Of a DNA stretch of 64,000 bases, positions 21,971 to 32,100 are shown piece after piece. Made by a program: the position numbers and the translations under genes. The stretch is taken from contig NZ_JBDKWZ010000001.1 in NCBI RefSeq assembly GCF_039710355.1, positions 248,001 through 312,000 of the forward strand. Direction: 5' to 3'. This DNA comes from Rapidithrix thailandica. GTDB lineage: Bacteria; Bacteroidota; Bacteroidia; Cytophagales; Flammeovirgaceae. The notes under the pieces were generated by a model. That model searched no databases, was not told the origin of the DNA, and worked only from the letters and a program-made list of their open reading frames with translations. Each line of letters starts with the position of its first letter. Position 1 is the first letter of the stretch.

Positions 21971-23203
21971 TCATTTTCGCATCATTTGAATGGTCAGCCC
22001 TCCGATGATCAGGATCATAACCAACAGAATCGCCCAAAGCCAAAGTTTGTTTTCAAATAAGGCACGGGTTTTTGGCTTTTCCACTATCGCAATTTTTTCT
22101 TCTTCCCCTACCGACAGCATTTGTAAATCCTCCGGAATTTTGTCCCGGAAGTTGACTATATCATAATGGGGCCGTGGTGTTTTGGAGCTGCCATAGTATA
22201 AATAATAATCGGCCTCTTTGGCAAACCTTCCCACAAGCGTGTATTGAAAGCCCTGTATCCCAAATCCTTGAAGCGCTAAGGGTTCGTTGTCAAAATGCTG
22301 AATATGTATCCGTACCTTCCGGGTCAGTGTATTTTCAAAGGCAAACAGGTTTTCCTCCACCGAATTCAAATAACCTGTGTATACGGTTTGGTAATGGTAA
22401 TGCCAACCCTTTTCACTCTGTACACTATCCGTTAGGGTTTCGATGCGGATAGGACGGTAAAAGTCGAAATCAGCCGCTACGTGTACTTGTACTTGACTGA
22501 CCGGTAACAGTTTCTGAAGCTGAAGAGTGATTAGTGTTTCTTTTGGCGATTTGTTTTCCTGGGTTTGCACTTGGGTAGGTGTATATTTTTTCAAACGCCC
22601 GGGTGTTTGGGTTATGGACTGAATCTGAGCGGAAAGCAATTCGGGTTGAACAACTCGGGTGATTTTTAAGCGCAAATAGGCATACTTCACTTTGGGAAAG
22701 TTCAAGGTGGTATACCGGAAATTTGTATGTGCGTTTTTGATGGAAAGAATCCGTTGATTTTGAACAATCGAAAACCATTCTTGTTGGTTTTGTGAGCCTT
22801 CCAAACTTACCCATCCGTCAAAATTTTCATTTTTTAAATTTAGTTTCAGATGATTTACTGCTTTGTCTTCCGGAAGTTTAAACGTATAATAATAATCCTC
22901 CCCTTGTTTTACTTGATTGATTAAGTCAAAGGAAATTTCTTTTCGCTCTGTTTTATCAGCCAGCTCCTGTAGTAAATAAGGGACTTCCAAGGTATCATCC
23001 GTAGTGATGCCATAAATTCTGAGATCCGAAAAATCCGGCTGAATTTTTTCAAACAAATCCTCCGGCAGTTCTAATTGATGCCATGTGCTATTGACTCCCG
23101 ATAAAGACCTTCTGTAAGGGGACTGCTCTATTTGAGCCAGTCCCGGTATCGAGAGTATTCCTGAAAGTAAGCACCATATGATGATACCAATTTTATTTTT
23201 CAT
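21971..23203 (-). CDS. DUF3999 family envelope protein
   Basis: 410 residues with a signal peptide (IGIIIWCLLSGILSIPGLAQ), a beta-rich periplasmic part, one C-terminal transmembrane helix (about 385-405) and a basic end MMRK. The DUF3999 pattern is seen near the start (YRRSLSGVNSTWHQLELP, then DLRIYGITTDDTLEVPYLLQ) and in discoidin-like segments. The start overlaps the end of the DUF2339 gene by 11 bases, indicating translational coupling. The two families are regularly encoded together and are thought to form an envelope unit, but no function is established. Confidence 0.85.
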   Translation of the reverse strand: MKNKIGIIIWCLLSGILSIPGLAQIEQSPYRRSLSGVNSTWHQLELPEDLFEKIQPDFSDLRIYGITTDDTLEVPYLLQELADKTERKEISFDLINQVKQGEDYYYTFKLPEDKAVNHLKLNLKNENFDGWVSLEGSQNQQEWFSIVQNQRILSIKNAHTNFRYTTLNFPKVKYAYLRLKITRVVQPELLSAQIQSITQTPGRLKKYTPTQVQTQENKSPKETLITLQLQKLLPVSQVQVHVAADFDFYRPIRIETLTDSVQSEKGWHYHYQTVYTGYLNSVEENLFAFENTLTRKVRIHIQHFDNEPLALQGFGIQGFQYTLVGRFAKEADYYLYYGSSKTPRPHYDIVNFRDKIPEDLQMLSVGEEEKIAIVEKPKTRALFENKLWLWAILLVMILIIGGLTIQMMRK

Positions 23204-25508
23204 CGAGGAGAGTGTTTTTGTATTTGTTGTATAAGAATGAAATCACCAAAAGCAAAATTCCTAAGGAAACAAAAACCATGGTTTTGGCCAGTGTATCCAA
23301 GTGAGCGATATCGTAAAAGAACAGTTTGAGTAAGGTGACGGAAAAGAGGCAAATCGCTCCAATGCGCAAATGTTTTTTGTTTTGCTTGAAACCAAGCAGA
23401 ATAACCACTAGAGAAAAGACTCCCCAGAGAATACTGAGCCCTAACTTATCCGACTGAGTCGACTTCATCAAGTCCATCCATTGAACCAATTCATTGCTAC
23501 AGAAAACCAATAAAGACAGGTAAAACAGCGCATCAATAGCGATTCGAAAGTTGCTGGTTTTGATGATGTGCCGGCTGTATAAGAAGCATGTATACACCAC
23601 CGATCCGGCAAAACCGAAAGAAAGGTATTTGATGAGAATATTCAAGACACCCCGTTGGTAATATTCCTCGTGCAGTTGGCTCAGGTAGCTCTCCCGTAAT
23701 TCTCCCAAAGCCAACAGTCCCGTAGTATAGAATAAACATAAAGTGATCACACTGAGCAGTAGTGTGACATAGGTAAGGGTATTATTTTGGAGTTTCCGGA
23801 TGTTGACCCAACTTACCACAGCAATAAACAACAGGCTAAAATTGAGTAACCAAAGTGTTTTGTAGTGTATTAAATCAAAGTTGTAAAGTACAGTATCACC
23901 AAGTTGGATAATAGACGCGTCATATAATTGATCCATGCCATTGGCAATTTCCATGTACCCGGCGATATAGAGGGTAAGCAAAAACATGGCAGGAATGGCA
24001 AACATCATAATTTTGCCCAGCCAGTTGAGCGTTGTTGCTTGAACCGGATATTTTTTCTTTTGAAGATAGAGGATTCCGGCAAAAGCACCGGCCACCAACA
24101 TCGCAGTAAGAAAATGTATATTGAAAACCGGCGTGATGTCTAATTGAGAAAAGCTATAAGCCTTTTCCAGGTCTTCTTGTAAACTGAAAAAGGCCAAAAT
24201 CATGAGTACATAGGAAAGCCTTTCGTAAAAAGTTACTTTTTTGGCCCGGCCGATCCAGCACATCAATATTGCTTCACCAGCCCATAACAGCGTCACCCAA
24301 TTGCCGTCCAGTTGCACGGGAATAGCCAGGGTAATAAAGGTTAATACCATTCCAGTGGTTAAATAGAATAAATTCCGGTCTGCCTTTTTTTGTTTGTACA
24401 AGTAGTAGCTAACCCCAAAATGTATTACTCCATTTGCCAAGGTATACAGCCCCAAGAGTTCATCTCCCAGAGCATGGCTGTTCAAACTGGAAAAACCGAA
24501 CCCGTAATGTAAGAAGGCATTGAGTAACATCATGATCACATCACTGGCTACCAGGGCTTCGTTACGGATCAATTTGTACCCTAGGGTTACAGCATAAAAA
24601 ATGATAAAGTATATAAAACTAAAGGAAAGGGCGATGGCTAAATGGTTTTCCGCAGAGTAATTGAAAGCCAACCAACTGGCAAAAATTATCCATGTGAACC
24701 CAAAAGCACTATAGTATAAGGACTTCCAGTATTTTTGAAAGGCCACGGCCAAAATTCCCAAATTCACCAAGGCGACATAGCTGAAGAGCACTACAACTTT
24801 CCCGGAACCTTCGCTAAGTAAAAACGGAACCGCGTAAGCGCCTACCAAACCGATATGGGCAATGATTTTTTGATTGTATTGGATTGCGGCAAAGACCGTA
24901 AAGCCCGTGAAGATAACCATGATCCCGAAGGTTAAAAGCTGGGGGATTAATGCATAAAAATCATATGCGGCAAAAGTGACAAAATACAGGATGGCCATGG
25001 CCCCGCTAAGCAACACTGCGCTGAAATTATGATATTTCTTTTTCAGCTTGGCTGCAAAGCCTAACAAACCGAATCCTGTGAGATAACCCAATACAATCCG
25101 GGTGAGCGGGTTAATCAATTCATTATCAATTGCATATTTGATCCCGATAGCAACTCCTATGATCAGAATCAAGATCCCGACTTTGTTGATCAGGTTGCCT
25201 CCGATAAACTCCTCCAAATTAGATTTTCCAACTTTTGGAAACTTGATTTTTTGCTCCGGAGAAGATGGTTTGGCTGAGACGGGGGTAACGGTTTTTGCCG
25301 AAACGGTTTCTTTTTGAGGCGTGGATTCTTGTCGAACCGGAGGTGGGCTACTGACGGTTTCTTTCTTCTGCTTAATGGTAGATGAAAGTTGTAAAGTGAG
25401 TACCTCAGCCTTTAATTGGTTGATTTCTCTTTGAAAATGCTCTTGCCGATTTTGTAGAGAATTTATTCTCGCCAGCAATTCGTTAAGCTTGTTTGGGTCT
25501 TCTGCCAT
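23193..25508 (-). CDS. DUF2339 polytopic membrane protein
   Basis: 771 residues. Residues 1-35 form a coiled coil (NELLARINSLQNRQEHFQRE) followed by a Ser/Pro/Lys linker to about 90. After the family segment NLEEFIGGNLINKVGILILI there are about 20 transmembrane helices to the C-terminus. This is the DUF2339 family, large inner-membrane proteins of unknown function that pair with DUF3999. The stop overlaps the DUF3999 start, so both come from one transcript. The ~295 bases upstream contain a hairpin belonging to the next gene and nothing else recognised. Confidence 0.9.
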   Translation of the reverse strand: MAEDPNKLNELLARINSLQNRQEHFQREINQLKAEVLTLQLSSTIKQKKETVSSPPPVRQESTPQKETVSAKTVTPVSAKPSSPEQKIKFPKVGKSNLEEFIGGNLINKVGILILIIGVAIGIKYAIDNELINPLTRIVLGYLTGFGLLGFAAKLKKKYHNFSAVLLSGAMAILYFVTFAAYDFYALIPQLLTFGIMVIFTGFTVFAAIQYNQKIIAHIGLVGAYAVPFLLSEGSGKVVVLFSYVALVNLGILAVAFQKYWKSLYYSAFGFTWIIFASWLAFNYSAENHLAIALSFSFIYFIIFYAVTLGYKLIRNEALVASDVIMMLLNAFLHYGFGFSSLNSHALGDELLGLYTLANGVIHFGVSYYLYKQKKADRNLFYLTTGMVLTFITLAIPVQLDGNWVTLLWAGEAILMCWIGRAKKVTFYERLSYVLMILAFFSLQEDLEKAYSFSQLDITPVFNIHFLTAMLVAGAFAGILYLQKKKYPVQATTLNWLGKIMMFAIPAMFLLTLYIAGYMEIANGMDQLYDASIIQLGDTVLYNFDLIHYKTLWLLNFSLLFIAVVSWVNIRKLQNNTLTYVTLLLSVITLCLFYTTGLLALGELRESYLSQLHEEYYQRGVLNILIKYLSFGFAGSVVYTCFLYSRHIIKTSNFRIAIDALFYLSLLVFCSNELVQWMDLMKSTQSDKLGLSILWGVFSLVVILLGFKQNKKHLRIGAICLFSVTLLKLFFYDIAHLDTLAKTMVFVSLGILLLVISFLYNKYKNTLLDEK

Positions 25509-25734
25509 TCTTTTGCCGTGTTTGGTTTGGGATCGCTTGTAATTGGATTTTTATTACGTAAAAACCGGTTGGTTGTTGTTAACAATAACAGTCAGGCTGG
25601 GGATATGATATACAAAATATAAGTGGAAGGTGAAAGATTAAACTTTTGGTAGGAGTAATCCAACTTTCCTTATCCGGAAGGGGCATCCCTGTTAAGAACT
25701 GTTTTTATATAAGAAAGAGAAGTGTATTGATATC

Positions 25735-25792
25735 TAAAAAACAAAAATGCTCTCACAGGAGAAGAAGTGCTTTCAGGCCAAGCCTGTGAGAG
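25735..25792 (-). terminator. terminator downstream of the UPF0173 hydrolase gene
   Basis: CTCTCACAGG (25750-25759) pairs with CCTGTGAGAG (25783-25792), loop 23 nt, followed on the minus strand by GCATTTTTGTTTTTT. Confidence 0.75.
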
Positions 25793-25803
25793 AAAATTCG
25801 ATT

Positions 25804-26484
25804 TTAAAGACTTAAAGAAGCTCCGATTTCCAGCAAGGTTAATTCTTTGTTGGCCGCTGAAAATGTCTTTTTTGCCGCTTCATGGTCTATTTTGATAAAG
25901 CCAAAGGTATCGTAATGGACACCCAATATCCGGTTGCATTGGATAAAATCCGCAGCTACTACCGCATCTTCCACACCCATCGTAAAATTGTCCCCGATCG
26001 GAAGAATAGCCAAGTCCAGTTTGGCAAACTTCGGAATCAGCTGCATATCCATTGTCAGGGCCGTATCTCCTGCAAAATACAGATTTTTCCCCTCAATATT
26101 GAGGATAAAACCACCCGGGTTACCACCGTAAGTTCCGTCAGGTAAAACACTGGAATGCACTGCATTGACGTATTTTACTTTTCCGAAGTCAAACGCCCAA
26201 CTGCCGCCAATATTCATAGGATGGCCTTTTTTGATGCCATGCCGCCCAAACCAGTTGACAATTTCAAAATTAGATACAACGGTAGCATTGGTACGTTTCG
26301 CGATACTAATGGCATCAGCTACGTGGTCTTCGTGCCCATGACTTAGCAAAATATAATCTGCCGGAATGGTGTCTGCATTGATGTCTTTTGCCAATTCATT
26401 AGGGGTGATAAACGGATCAAATAACAAATGCTTTCCTCCGGTTTCTATGGAAAAGCACGAATGTCCGTAATAGGTGATTTTCAT
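25804..26484 (-). CDS. UPF0173 metal-dependent hydrolase (metallo-beta-lactamase fold)
   Basis: 226 residues, the usual family size. The metal-binding motif LLSHGHEDHVADA (HxHxDH) is at about 47-60, and further ligands lie in VHSSVLPDG, YFAGDTALTMDM and ILGVHYDTFG. The start MKITYYGHSCFSIE is diagnostic for UPF0173 (UlaG-like) enzymes. The substrate is unknown. Cytoplasmic, no signal peptide. It is monocistronic, with its own terminator, and divergent from the transglycosylase gene. Confidence 0.92.
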   Translation of the reverse strand: MKITYYGHSCFSIETGGKHLLFDPFITPNELAKDINADTIPADYILLSHGHEDHVADAISIAKRTNATVVSNFEIVNWFGRHGIKKGHPMNIGGSWAFDFGKVKYVNAVHSSVLPDGTYGGNPGGFILNIEGKNLYFAGDTALTMDMQLIPKFAKLDLAILPIGDNFTMGVEDAVVAADFIQCNRILGVHYDTFGFIKIDHEAAKKTFSAANKELTLLEIGASLSL

Positions 26485-26749
26485 GGTAAGTTAATTTTGT
26501 GTTGAAAAAATGATTAGAGAATAAAGTTATAGTTCTTAAGGAAGAATTGAACTTTCTTTTGATAAAAATACGTGGGATTTTGTCAAAAGGATAGGTTATA
26601 AGTGCTTTTATCTGTTCATGGGAATGTTTAAAACACGTAAAAAAAACTGCTAAGCTCATGAACTGATTGTTTTTCAGTTGGTTTTGCTTGATTGTTTCCT
26701 GTTTTTTTAATAACCTGTAAGGTGAATTGCCCATCAATGCGCCTTGGTA

Positions 26750-28189
26750 ATGAAAGAGACAATCTTGGTTTTACTGTTATGGACATTCCTTTTAGGAGCC
26801 TGTTCGCAGGCTGTTGAAGAAAAAAAGGGAAATACTCCGGTACGCTTGATAGAAGTAGCCTTTGACCTTCCGGATATCCGGGAACGGGGCAAACTCATTG
26901 CCATCATGCAGTATAACCCTACGAGTTATTTTCTATACAGAGGGCAACCGATGGGTTTTGAATACGAGCTATTACAAAAACTCACCAAACAACTTCAGTT
27001 GGAATTGGAAATCCGGATCTCCAATGATTTTTCGGAAGCCTTCCGGATGCTTTCGGAAGGGGAAGGGGATATCATTGCTCATGGCCTTACTGTTACCAAA
27101 CACCGTAAAGAAAAGTTTGCTTTTACCGAGCACTACACCACAACCCGACAAGTGTTGGTGCAGCGCAAACCGGATCAATGGCGACAAATGCATCCGGTGA
27201 AGGTGGAAAAGGCACTGATCCGGAATCAAATAGAACTGATAGGAAAAGAAGTGTATGTGCATGAAAACTCGGCCTATTATTCCCGCTTATTGAACCTCTC
27301 CGAAGAAATTGGAGGGGACATTCTGATTAAAACCCTGAGAGGAGAGTTAGAAACCAGTGAGTTGGTGCGAAAGGTGGCCAATAGAGAGATTCCCTACACC
27401 GTGGCAGATCAAAACATTGCGGAGATTAACCGTACTTTTTATACCAATTTGGACACGAAAACACCCGTGAGTTTTCCTCAACGACAGGCATGGGCCGTTC
27501 GCAAAAGTTCTCCGCAACTATTGGATACGTTGAATTCCTTGATTGTAGGCTTGCGTGGCAAACTGGAATTTAATGTGACATATAATAAGTATTTTAAAAA
27601 CCGGAGAGCTTTTTCTCAAAGAATACAGAGTGAATACTTTTCAAAATCGGGTAGTAAGGTATCGCCTTATGACCCTTTGCTCAAACAATACGCCCATCAA
27701 TTGGGTTGGGATTGGCGTTTGTTGGCATCTATGGTGTACCAAGAGTCGCGTTTCGATCCCAAAGCCAACTCTTGGGCCGGGGCTTCCGGGTTGATGCAGT
27801 TGATGCCGGAAACAGCCGCTCATTATGGTGTGACGGACTTGACAAACCCTGAAGAAAGTATCAAAGCCGGTGTGAATTATTTAAATGATTTGGAAACGCT
27901 TTGGCAAGAAGTTCCCGATTCCGTTGAACGGGTCAAATTTGTATTGGCCAGCTACAATGTAGGACCCGGACATATTCAGGATGCCCGTCGGTTAGCTGAA
28001 AAACACGAAAATGATCCCAATACCTGGACAAATGAGGTAGATCAGTGGGTGCGTCAGAAGTCCAAGAAAAAGTATTATCTGGACGAATCGGTGAAGTTTG
28101 GGTACTGCCGGGGAGAAGAACCTTTCCGTTATGTCAAAGAAATTTTCAACCGTTATGAGCAATACCAAAACCTGATTGCCAAAGAATAG
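26750..28189 (+). CDS. MltF-like lytic murein transglycosylase lipoprotein
   Basis: 479 residues from the ATG; a TTG two codons upstream is less likely. A lipoprotein signal ends in LLGACS. Residues ~35-280 form a family 3 solute-binding-like domain (GKLIAIMQYNPTSYF, MLSEGEGDIIAHGLTVT), which in MltF regulates activity. From ~300 follows the lysozyme-like transglycosylase domain, with catalytic Glu in YQESRFDPKANSWAGASG and the motifs LMQLMPETA and ASYNVGPGHI. It cleaves peptidoglycan with formation of anhydromuropeptides, bound to the membrane. It is called MltF-like by domain order. No partner gene is adjacent. Confidence 0.92.
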   Translation: MKETILVLLLWTFLLGACSQAVEEKKGNTPVRLIEVAFDLPDIRERGKLIAIMQYNPTSYFLYRGQPMGFEYELLQKLTKQLQLELEIRISNDFSEAFRMLSEGEGDIIAHGLTVTKHRKEKFAFTEHYTTTRQVLVQRKPDQWRQMHPVKVEKALIRNQIELIGKEVYVHENSAYYSRLLNLSEEIGGDILIKTLRGELETSELVRKVANREIPYTVADQNIAEINRTFYTNLDTKTPVSFPQRQAWAVRKSSPQLLDTLNSLIVGLRGKLEFNVTYNKYFKNRRAFSQRIQSEYFSKSGSKVSPYDPLLKQYAHQLGWDWRLLASMVYQESRFDPKANSWAGASGLMQLMPETAAHYGVTDLTNPEESIKAGVNYLNDLETLWQEVPDSVERVKFVLASYNVGPGHIQDARRLAEKHENDPNTWTNEVDQWVRQKSKKKYYLDESVKFGYCRGEEPFRYVKEIFNRYEQYQNLIAKE

Positions 28190-28299
28190 GTTGGCAGGAA
28201 CCGGTAATAGCGGTAAGATAAGGCATTTATTCACCAATAAATGAAGGAGGCATCCATTCGGATTCCTACCGAACCTCTCTTGAACCTTTCAATACTTTT

Positions 28300-29112
28300 T
28301 TATACAACAGTGGCATTGCTGAATTTAACCTTGGGCAAATGAGCGTGAATATATTGCTTTACTTTCTGGAAATACTCTACTTGTAAGGTATAAATGATAA
28401 TTTCAAACCGGTAGAGGTCTTCAGTTTCTGCCAGAATTTTAAGCTGCGGTTCTTTTTTGAGGGAAGACCAAGGAGCACTGTTAACCAAAGTGTTGAGTAA
28501 GTCGCGTGTTTCACTGACTGGCATATCTTTAGGGAGCGACAGTTCAAAACGATGGCTTTTGACGGTTTTGCTAGGGTTGGGCTTGATACGCATTTCCCCG
28601 GAAATACGACTGTAAGGAATCGTTACGGTCTCACCGTTGTCCGTTTCTAATTCCAGCGAACGGTAGCCCAAGGATAGAATTTTACCGGTGATACCCTTTA
28701 CATTGATGCGTTCGAATCGCGATAAAGAACCATCGGATTTCAGGATGATCCCGGCAATAAAGTCCCGCACACCGAACCAAGCCAGCCAGATAATCGCTAC
28801 CAGGCAAATGGCTAATAAAATAATGGAGTTGAGGGTAGGATCACTGATGAGTTGTTGTGATGCATAAACGATAAACAAAAACCAAGTCAGCCCTTCTACG
28901 ATGCTTAAAGTCCTTACCGTGAAGTCTTTGTATTTTCTACGGAAAGGCAAACTGGCGGCCACTTTGTTCAGCAAGAAAAACGATAGGAATATCAACAAGC
29001 CGTAAATCAAGTACTTGATAAAGGCTAAGGTATATATATCAAAATCAAGAAATTTCATATTGAGTAAAGCGATTAAAACAGAACCAAACATTTTGATAAA
29101 AGCATTGTTCAA
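28300..29112 (-). CDS. small mechanosensitive channel, MscS family
   Basis: 270 residues with about four N-terminal transmembrane helices. The pore-lining helix and beta domain are recognised in FGVRDFIAGIILKSDG, the segment FERINVKGITGKILSLGYRS, and the beta stretch NGETVTIPYSRISGE. MscS channels release solutes during sudden osmotic downshift. It starts eight bases after the stop of the 1721-residue cotransporter fusion, so the two are almost certainly co-transcribed. An internal Met at residue 19 is an alternative start. The pairing of an ion cotransporter with a mechanosensitive channel suggests a shared role in volume or osmotic control (inference). Confidence 0.88.
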   Translation of the reverse strand: MNNAFIKMFGSVLIALLNMKFLDFDIYTLAFIKYLIYGLLIFLSFFLLNKVAASLPFRRKYKDFTVRTLSIVEGLTWFLFIVYASQQLISDPTLNSIILLAICLVAIIWLAWFGVRDFIAGIILKSDGSLSRFERINVKGITGKILSLGYRSLELETDNGETVTIPYSRISGEMRIKPNPSKTVKSHRFELSLPKDMPVSETRDLLNTLVNSAPWSSLKKEPQLKILAETEDLYRFEIIIYTLQVEYFQKVKQYIHAHLPKVKFSNATVV

Positions 29113-29120
29113 TCTTCCTT

Positions 29121-32100
29121 TTATAAAATATCATTTTCTACAAAAGCATTGAGCAAAAACGGCCGTATGTACGGATCGATGCTCAACACCTGATGGTCTT
29201 CCACAAGAATTCCTGAGCGCAACATCGGTACAAGTTGTGTTTCCAGGGTTTCCAAGTCGATATTAAGAATGTTTTGTAATCGGCCGGTGGTTAGGCGTTT
29301 GTGTAGGATAAACTGCACCAGCACAATGACCCATTCCGGTTTCATATTTCGCAGTACCTCTATATTCGGGTACGTAGGTGATTTGATTTCCAAAGTCTCT
29401 CCGTCAATTTTTTCAATATTGCTGACCCACGTTTGTAAAGCGATCCCGATATTTCCTCCGGAGATATCAAAAATAGAAGAAAACAAACCGGCTAATTTCC
29501 AGACAGGTAAGTCTTTTTCCAATTGTCCGTTTAAGCGGAATTTCATCCGGCTGGATTGATGCCTTAGCAAGATGATATTTTTTAAGGCTTCCGCCGGGAA
29601 AGGTTCACAGGTCACAATCTTCAAGAAACTATCTTCCAGGTTTTTCAAATGATTGATAAAACGGAAGGCATACGGATTGATCGTAAAGATCATGCAACAC
29701 TTATGACCGGCTTGGTCGATTAAGTGCTTAATCATATCAATGACAGCGTATCCGTCAGGACTACGGTCCCACCAAAGTTCGATATCGTGAAATACACAGA
29801 CACTGTTGTCATTCAACCGCTCAAAGGCAGTGTCAAAACCTTCATGAGACTTCAAAGCCCGGGTGACGCTGTTTTTAAACGTGCGTACACTGGCAGAACC
29901 TTTGAAAGGCGGATGGATATGAAATACCTTGCCTTTGGAGAAGTTTTGTTGAGCCGCATAGTCTGCCAGAAAGGTTTTTCCCATGCCTTGTTCTCCCACA
30001 ATTAACAAGGCTCCCGAGCGGGTTTGATGGTAGCGGCCAATGGCTTTGTTGATTTCCTGAAGTTCTTTTTCCCGGCCGTACCAAAGTTCTTTGCCGGAGG
30101 TATGAGATTTCAGGAATAACTGCTTGTAGTAAAAAGGTAAATGCTGTAACACGTCTTTTTTCGGAGAAACCTTTTCTTTTAAATGAATGAGGTTCTCCAA
30201 ATAACTGGTGGAAGAGTAGCCCATATTCTGGAGCTTTTTAGCGGCCAGCACCCCTTCACTTCTGCGGTAGACTAATTTGGTAATGCTATTTTGTACCCCT
30301 TCTTTTACCACATTGCTGATCGAAGTAAAGCGCTTTTTCGCTTTGGACTTACTTTTTGAAAATAAGAAGTAGTCAATATTGACTGCTGATTTTACCAAAG
30401 AGTATGGGTTGAGGCGATCGTAAAATTCTTTTTCTACCGCCTGGATTTCTTGATAAACCTGATCCTTTTGCTCTTTGATTTTTTGCTGAATGGCACTGAC
30501 TCTGTCTTTTTCCTCTTCCAAAAGTTTTTTGATATCCCGTAGAGAGTTGTCTTTACCGCTCTTTTCCGAAAAAGCGGTTTCCAGACTGAAAGAGGCCATC
30601 CGTACGGCATCTTGTACCAGGTTATTTTCCTTTTCAATATCCGAATACAATTGATCAATGACCTGAACAATCGGTTCGGTGCAATGGGTTTGTAAGGTAT
30701 AGTGAATCACATTTTTAGGAGAGATGCTCATGGCATCCATTTCTTCAAATACCACGATATTGTTCTCAATGGAGGTATTGTTTTCGGGTACATCCAATGA
30801 TTCGGGCAAATCATCCGTCAACACATCAATGGTATTTAAGAACTCTTCGCTTAGCTCCCTGTGATACGCGTCAACACTAGGAGTGTAAGCGATTTTCACT
30901 TCTTCCATCTGCCCGTTCAGCTTATTGGAAATGCGTGTAAAGTTGGATTTCAGCTTTTTCAAATCGACCAGGATATTGCCTTCCACTGCTTGATCGATAT
31001 CACTTTTGAGGCTTTTAATCCGGTTTTGGATAAAATGCTGGATATGGTACAACTTCACCTCAAACAAAGAAAAATTGAATAATAACTCCTGGTTTTTTGA
31101 CCAAGCTTCCGGAAAGGCCTGAATTTCCTGTTGGGCCAGTTTGTCTTCTTTTTGAGTGCGTTTCTTTTCTTTCAAAGTACTTTGCAGAGACAGTTGGTCG
31201 CATTTTCCGGCCAAGTGCCTGATGAGAGAATCACTTTCCCGGATTAAAAACTCTCTGTAATTGGTTTTCCGTTGCCGGTTACTGGCAATAAGCAATTTGA
31301 TTTCCTTCAGATGATCCTCCAGGTTATTCAATAAGTGTTGACGGATGGCCGGTTCCAGGGTTTGACCGGCACTCACATGTTGCAATTGCTCATTAATATT
31401 TTGCAAATGTTTTTGTACCTGAAACAAGTAAAATTGAGAGTCTGCGGTGAATTGCCCCATCCATTGATGTATCGCCTTTTGCCAGGTGTGATTCAGGTAA
31501 AAATCAATGACCTTTTGCAACTTGACGATATACATGAACTGATCTTTGAAAAGCGTTTTCAGTCGAAATTTACCCGGGCCTATATGTTGGCGCAGTGTAT
31601 GAAAGTCATGGCGGCTTTTGAGTGCCTGTACATCCAGTTGGGCTTTAACTGTTTCCGGTGTGCGATCGAGTATTTCTTTGGAGTTTTCCAATAAAATTTC
31701 GACTCCTTGTGCCAGGGACCCTTCGATTTCTTTGAGGGATTGGTTTTGGAATTCACTTAAGAGTTGGTGTGTCGTATGCAACAATTGAGACGTGATATCC
31801 TCCTCCGTACCCTTTTGTGATGGGTTGTCGATTTGATTTTTAATGGAAAGAATTAATGCTTCAAATTGTTGTAAAAACTCATCGTAATACGTGACAATGG
31901 GCTGTATATGTTGCTGATTGAGTCGGTATACCAAATGTTCCAGGCTTCTTTGCAGGCCTTGTACCGGGCGTTTAAGCTCTTCCGGTAAGGTAAATTGCTC
32001 GACCAAATCTTCACTGCGCACACTGGCAATCTCCGAAAACTGCGGTTGGGGCTGGCTTACTTGACTTTGTGTCAGCCCGATCTCTATAGGTTCAAACTCA

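Noticed and set aside
26744..26749. TTG start of the MltF-like protein
   Set aside because: The ATG two codons later gives a normal lipoprotein signal.
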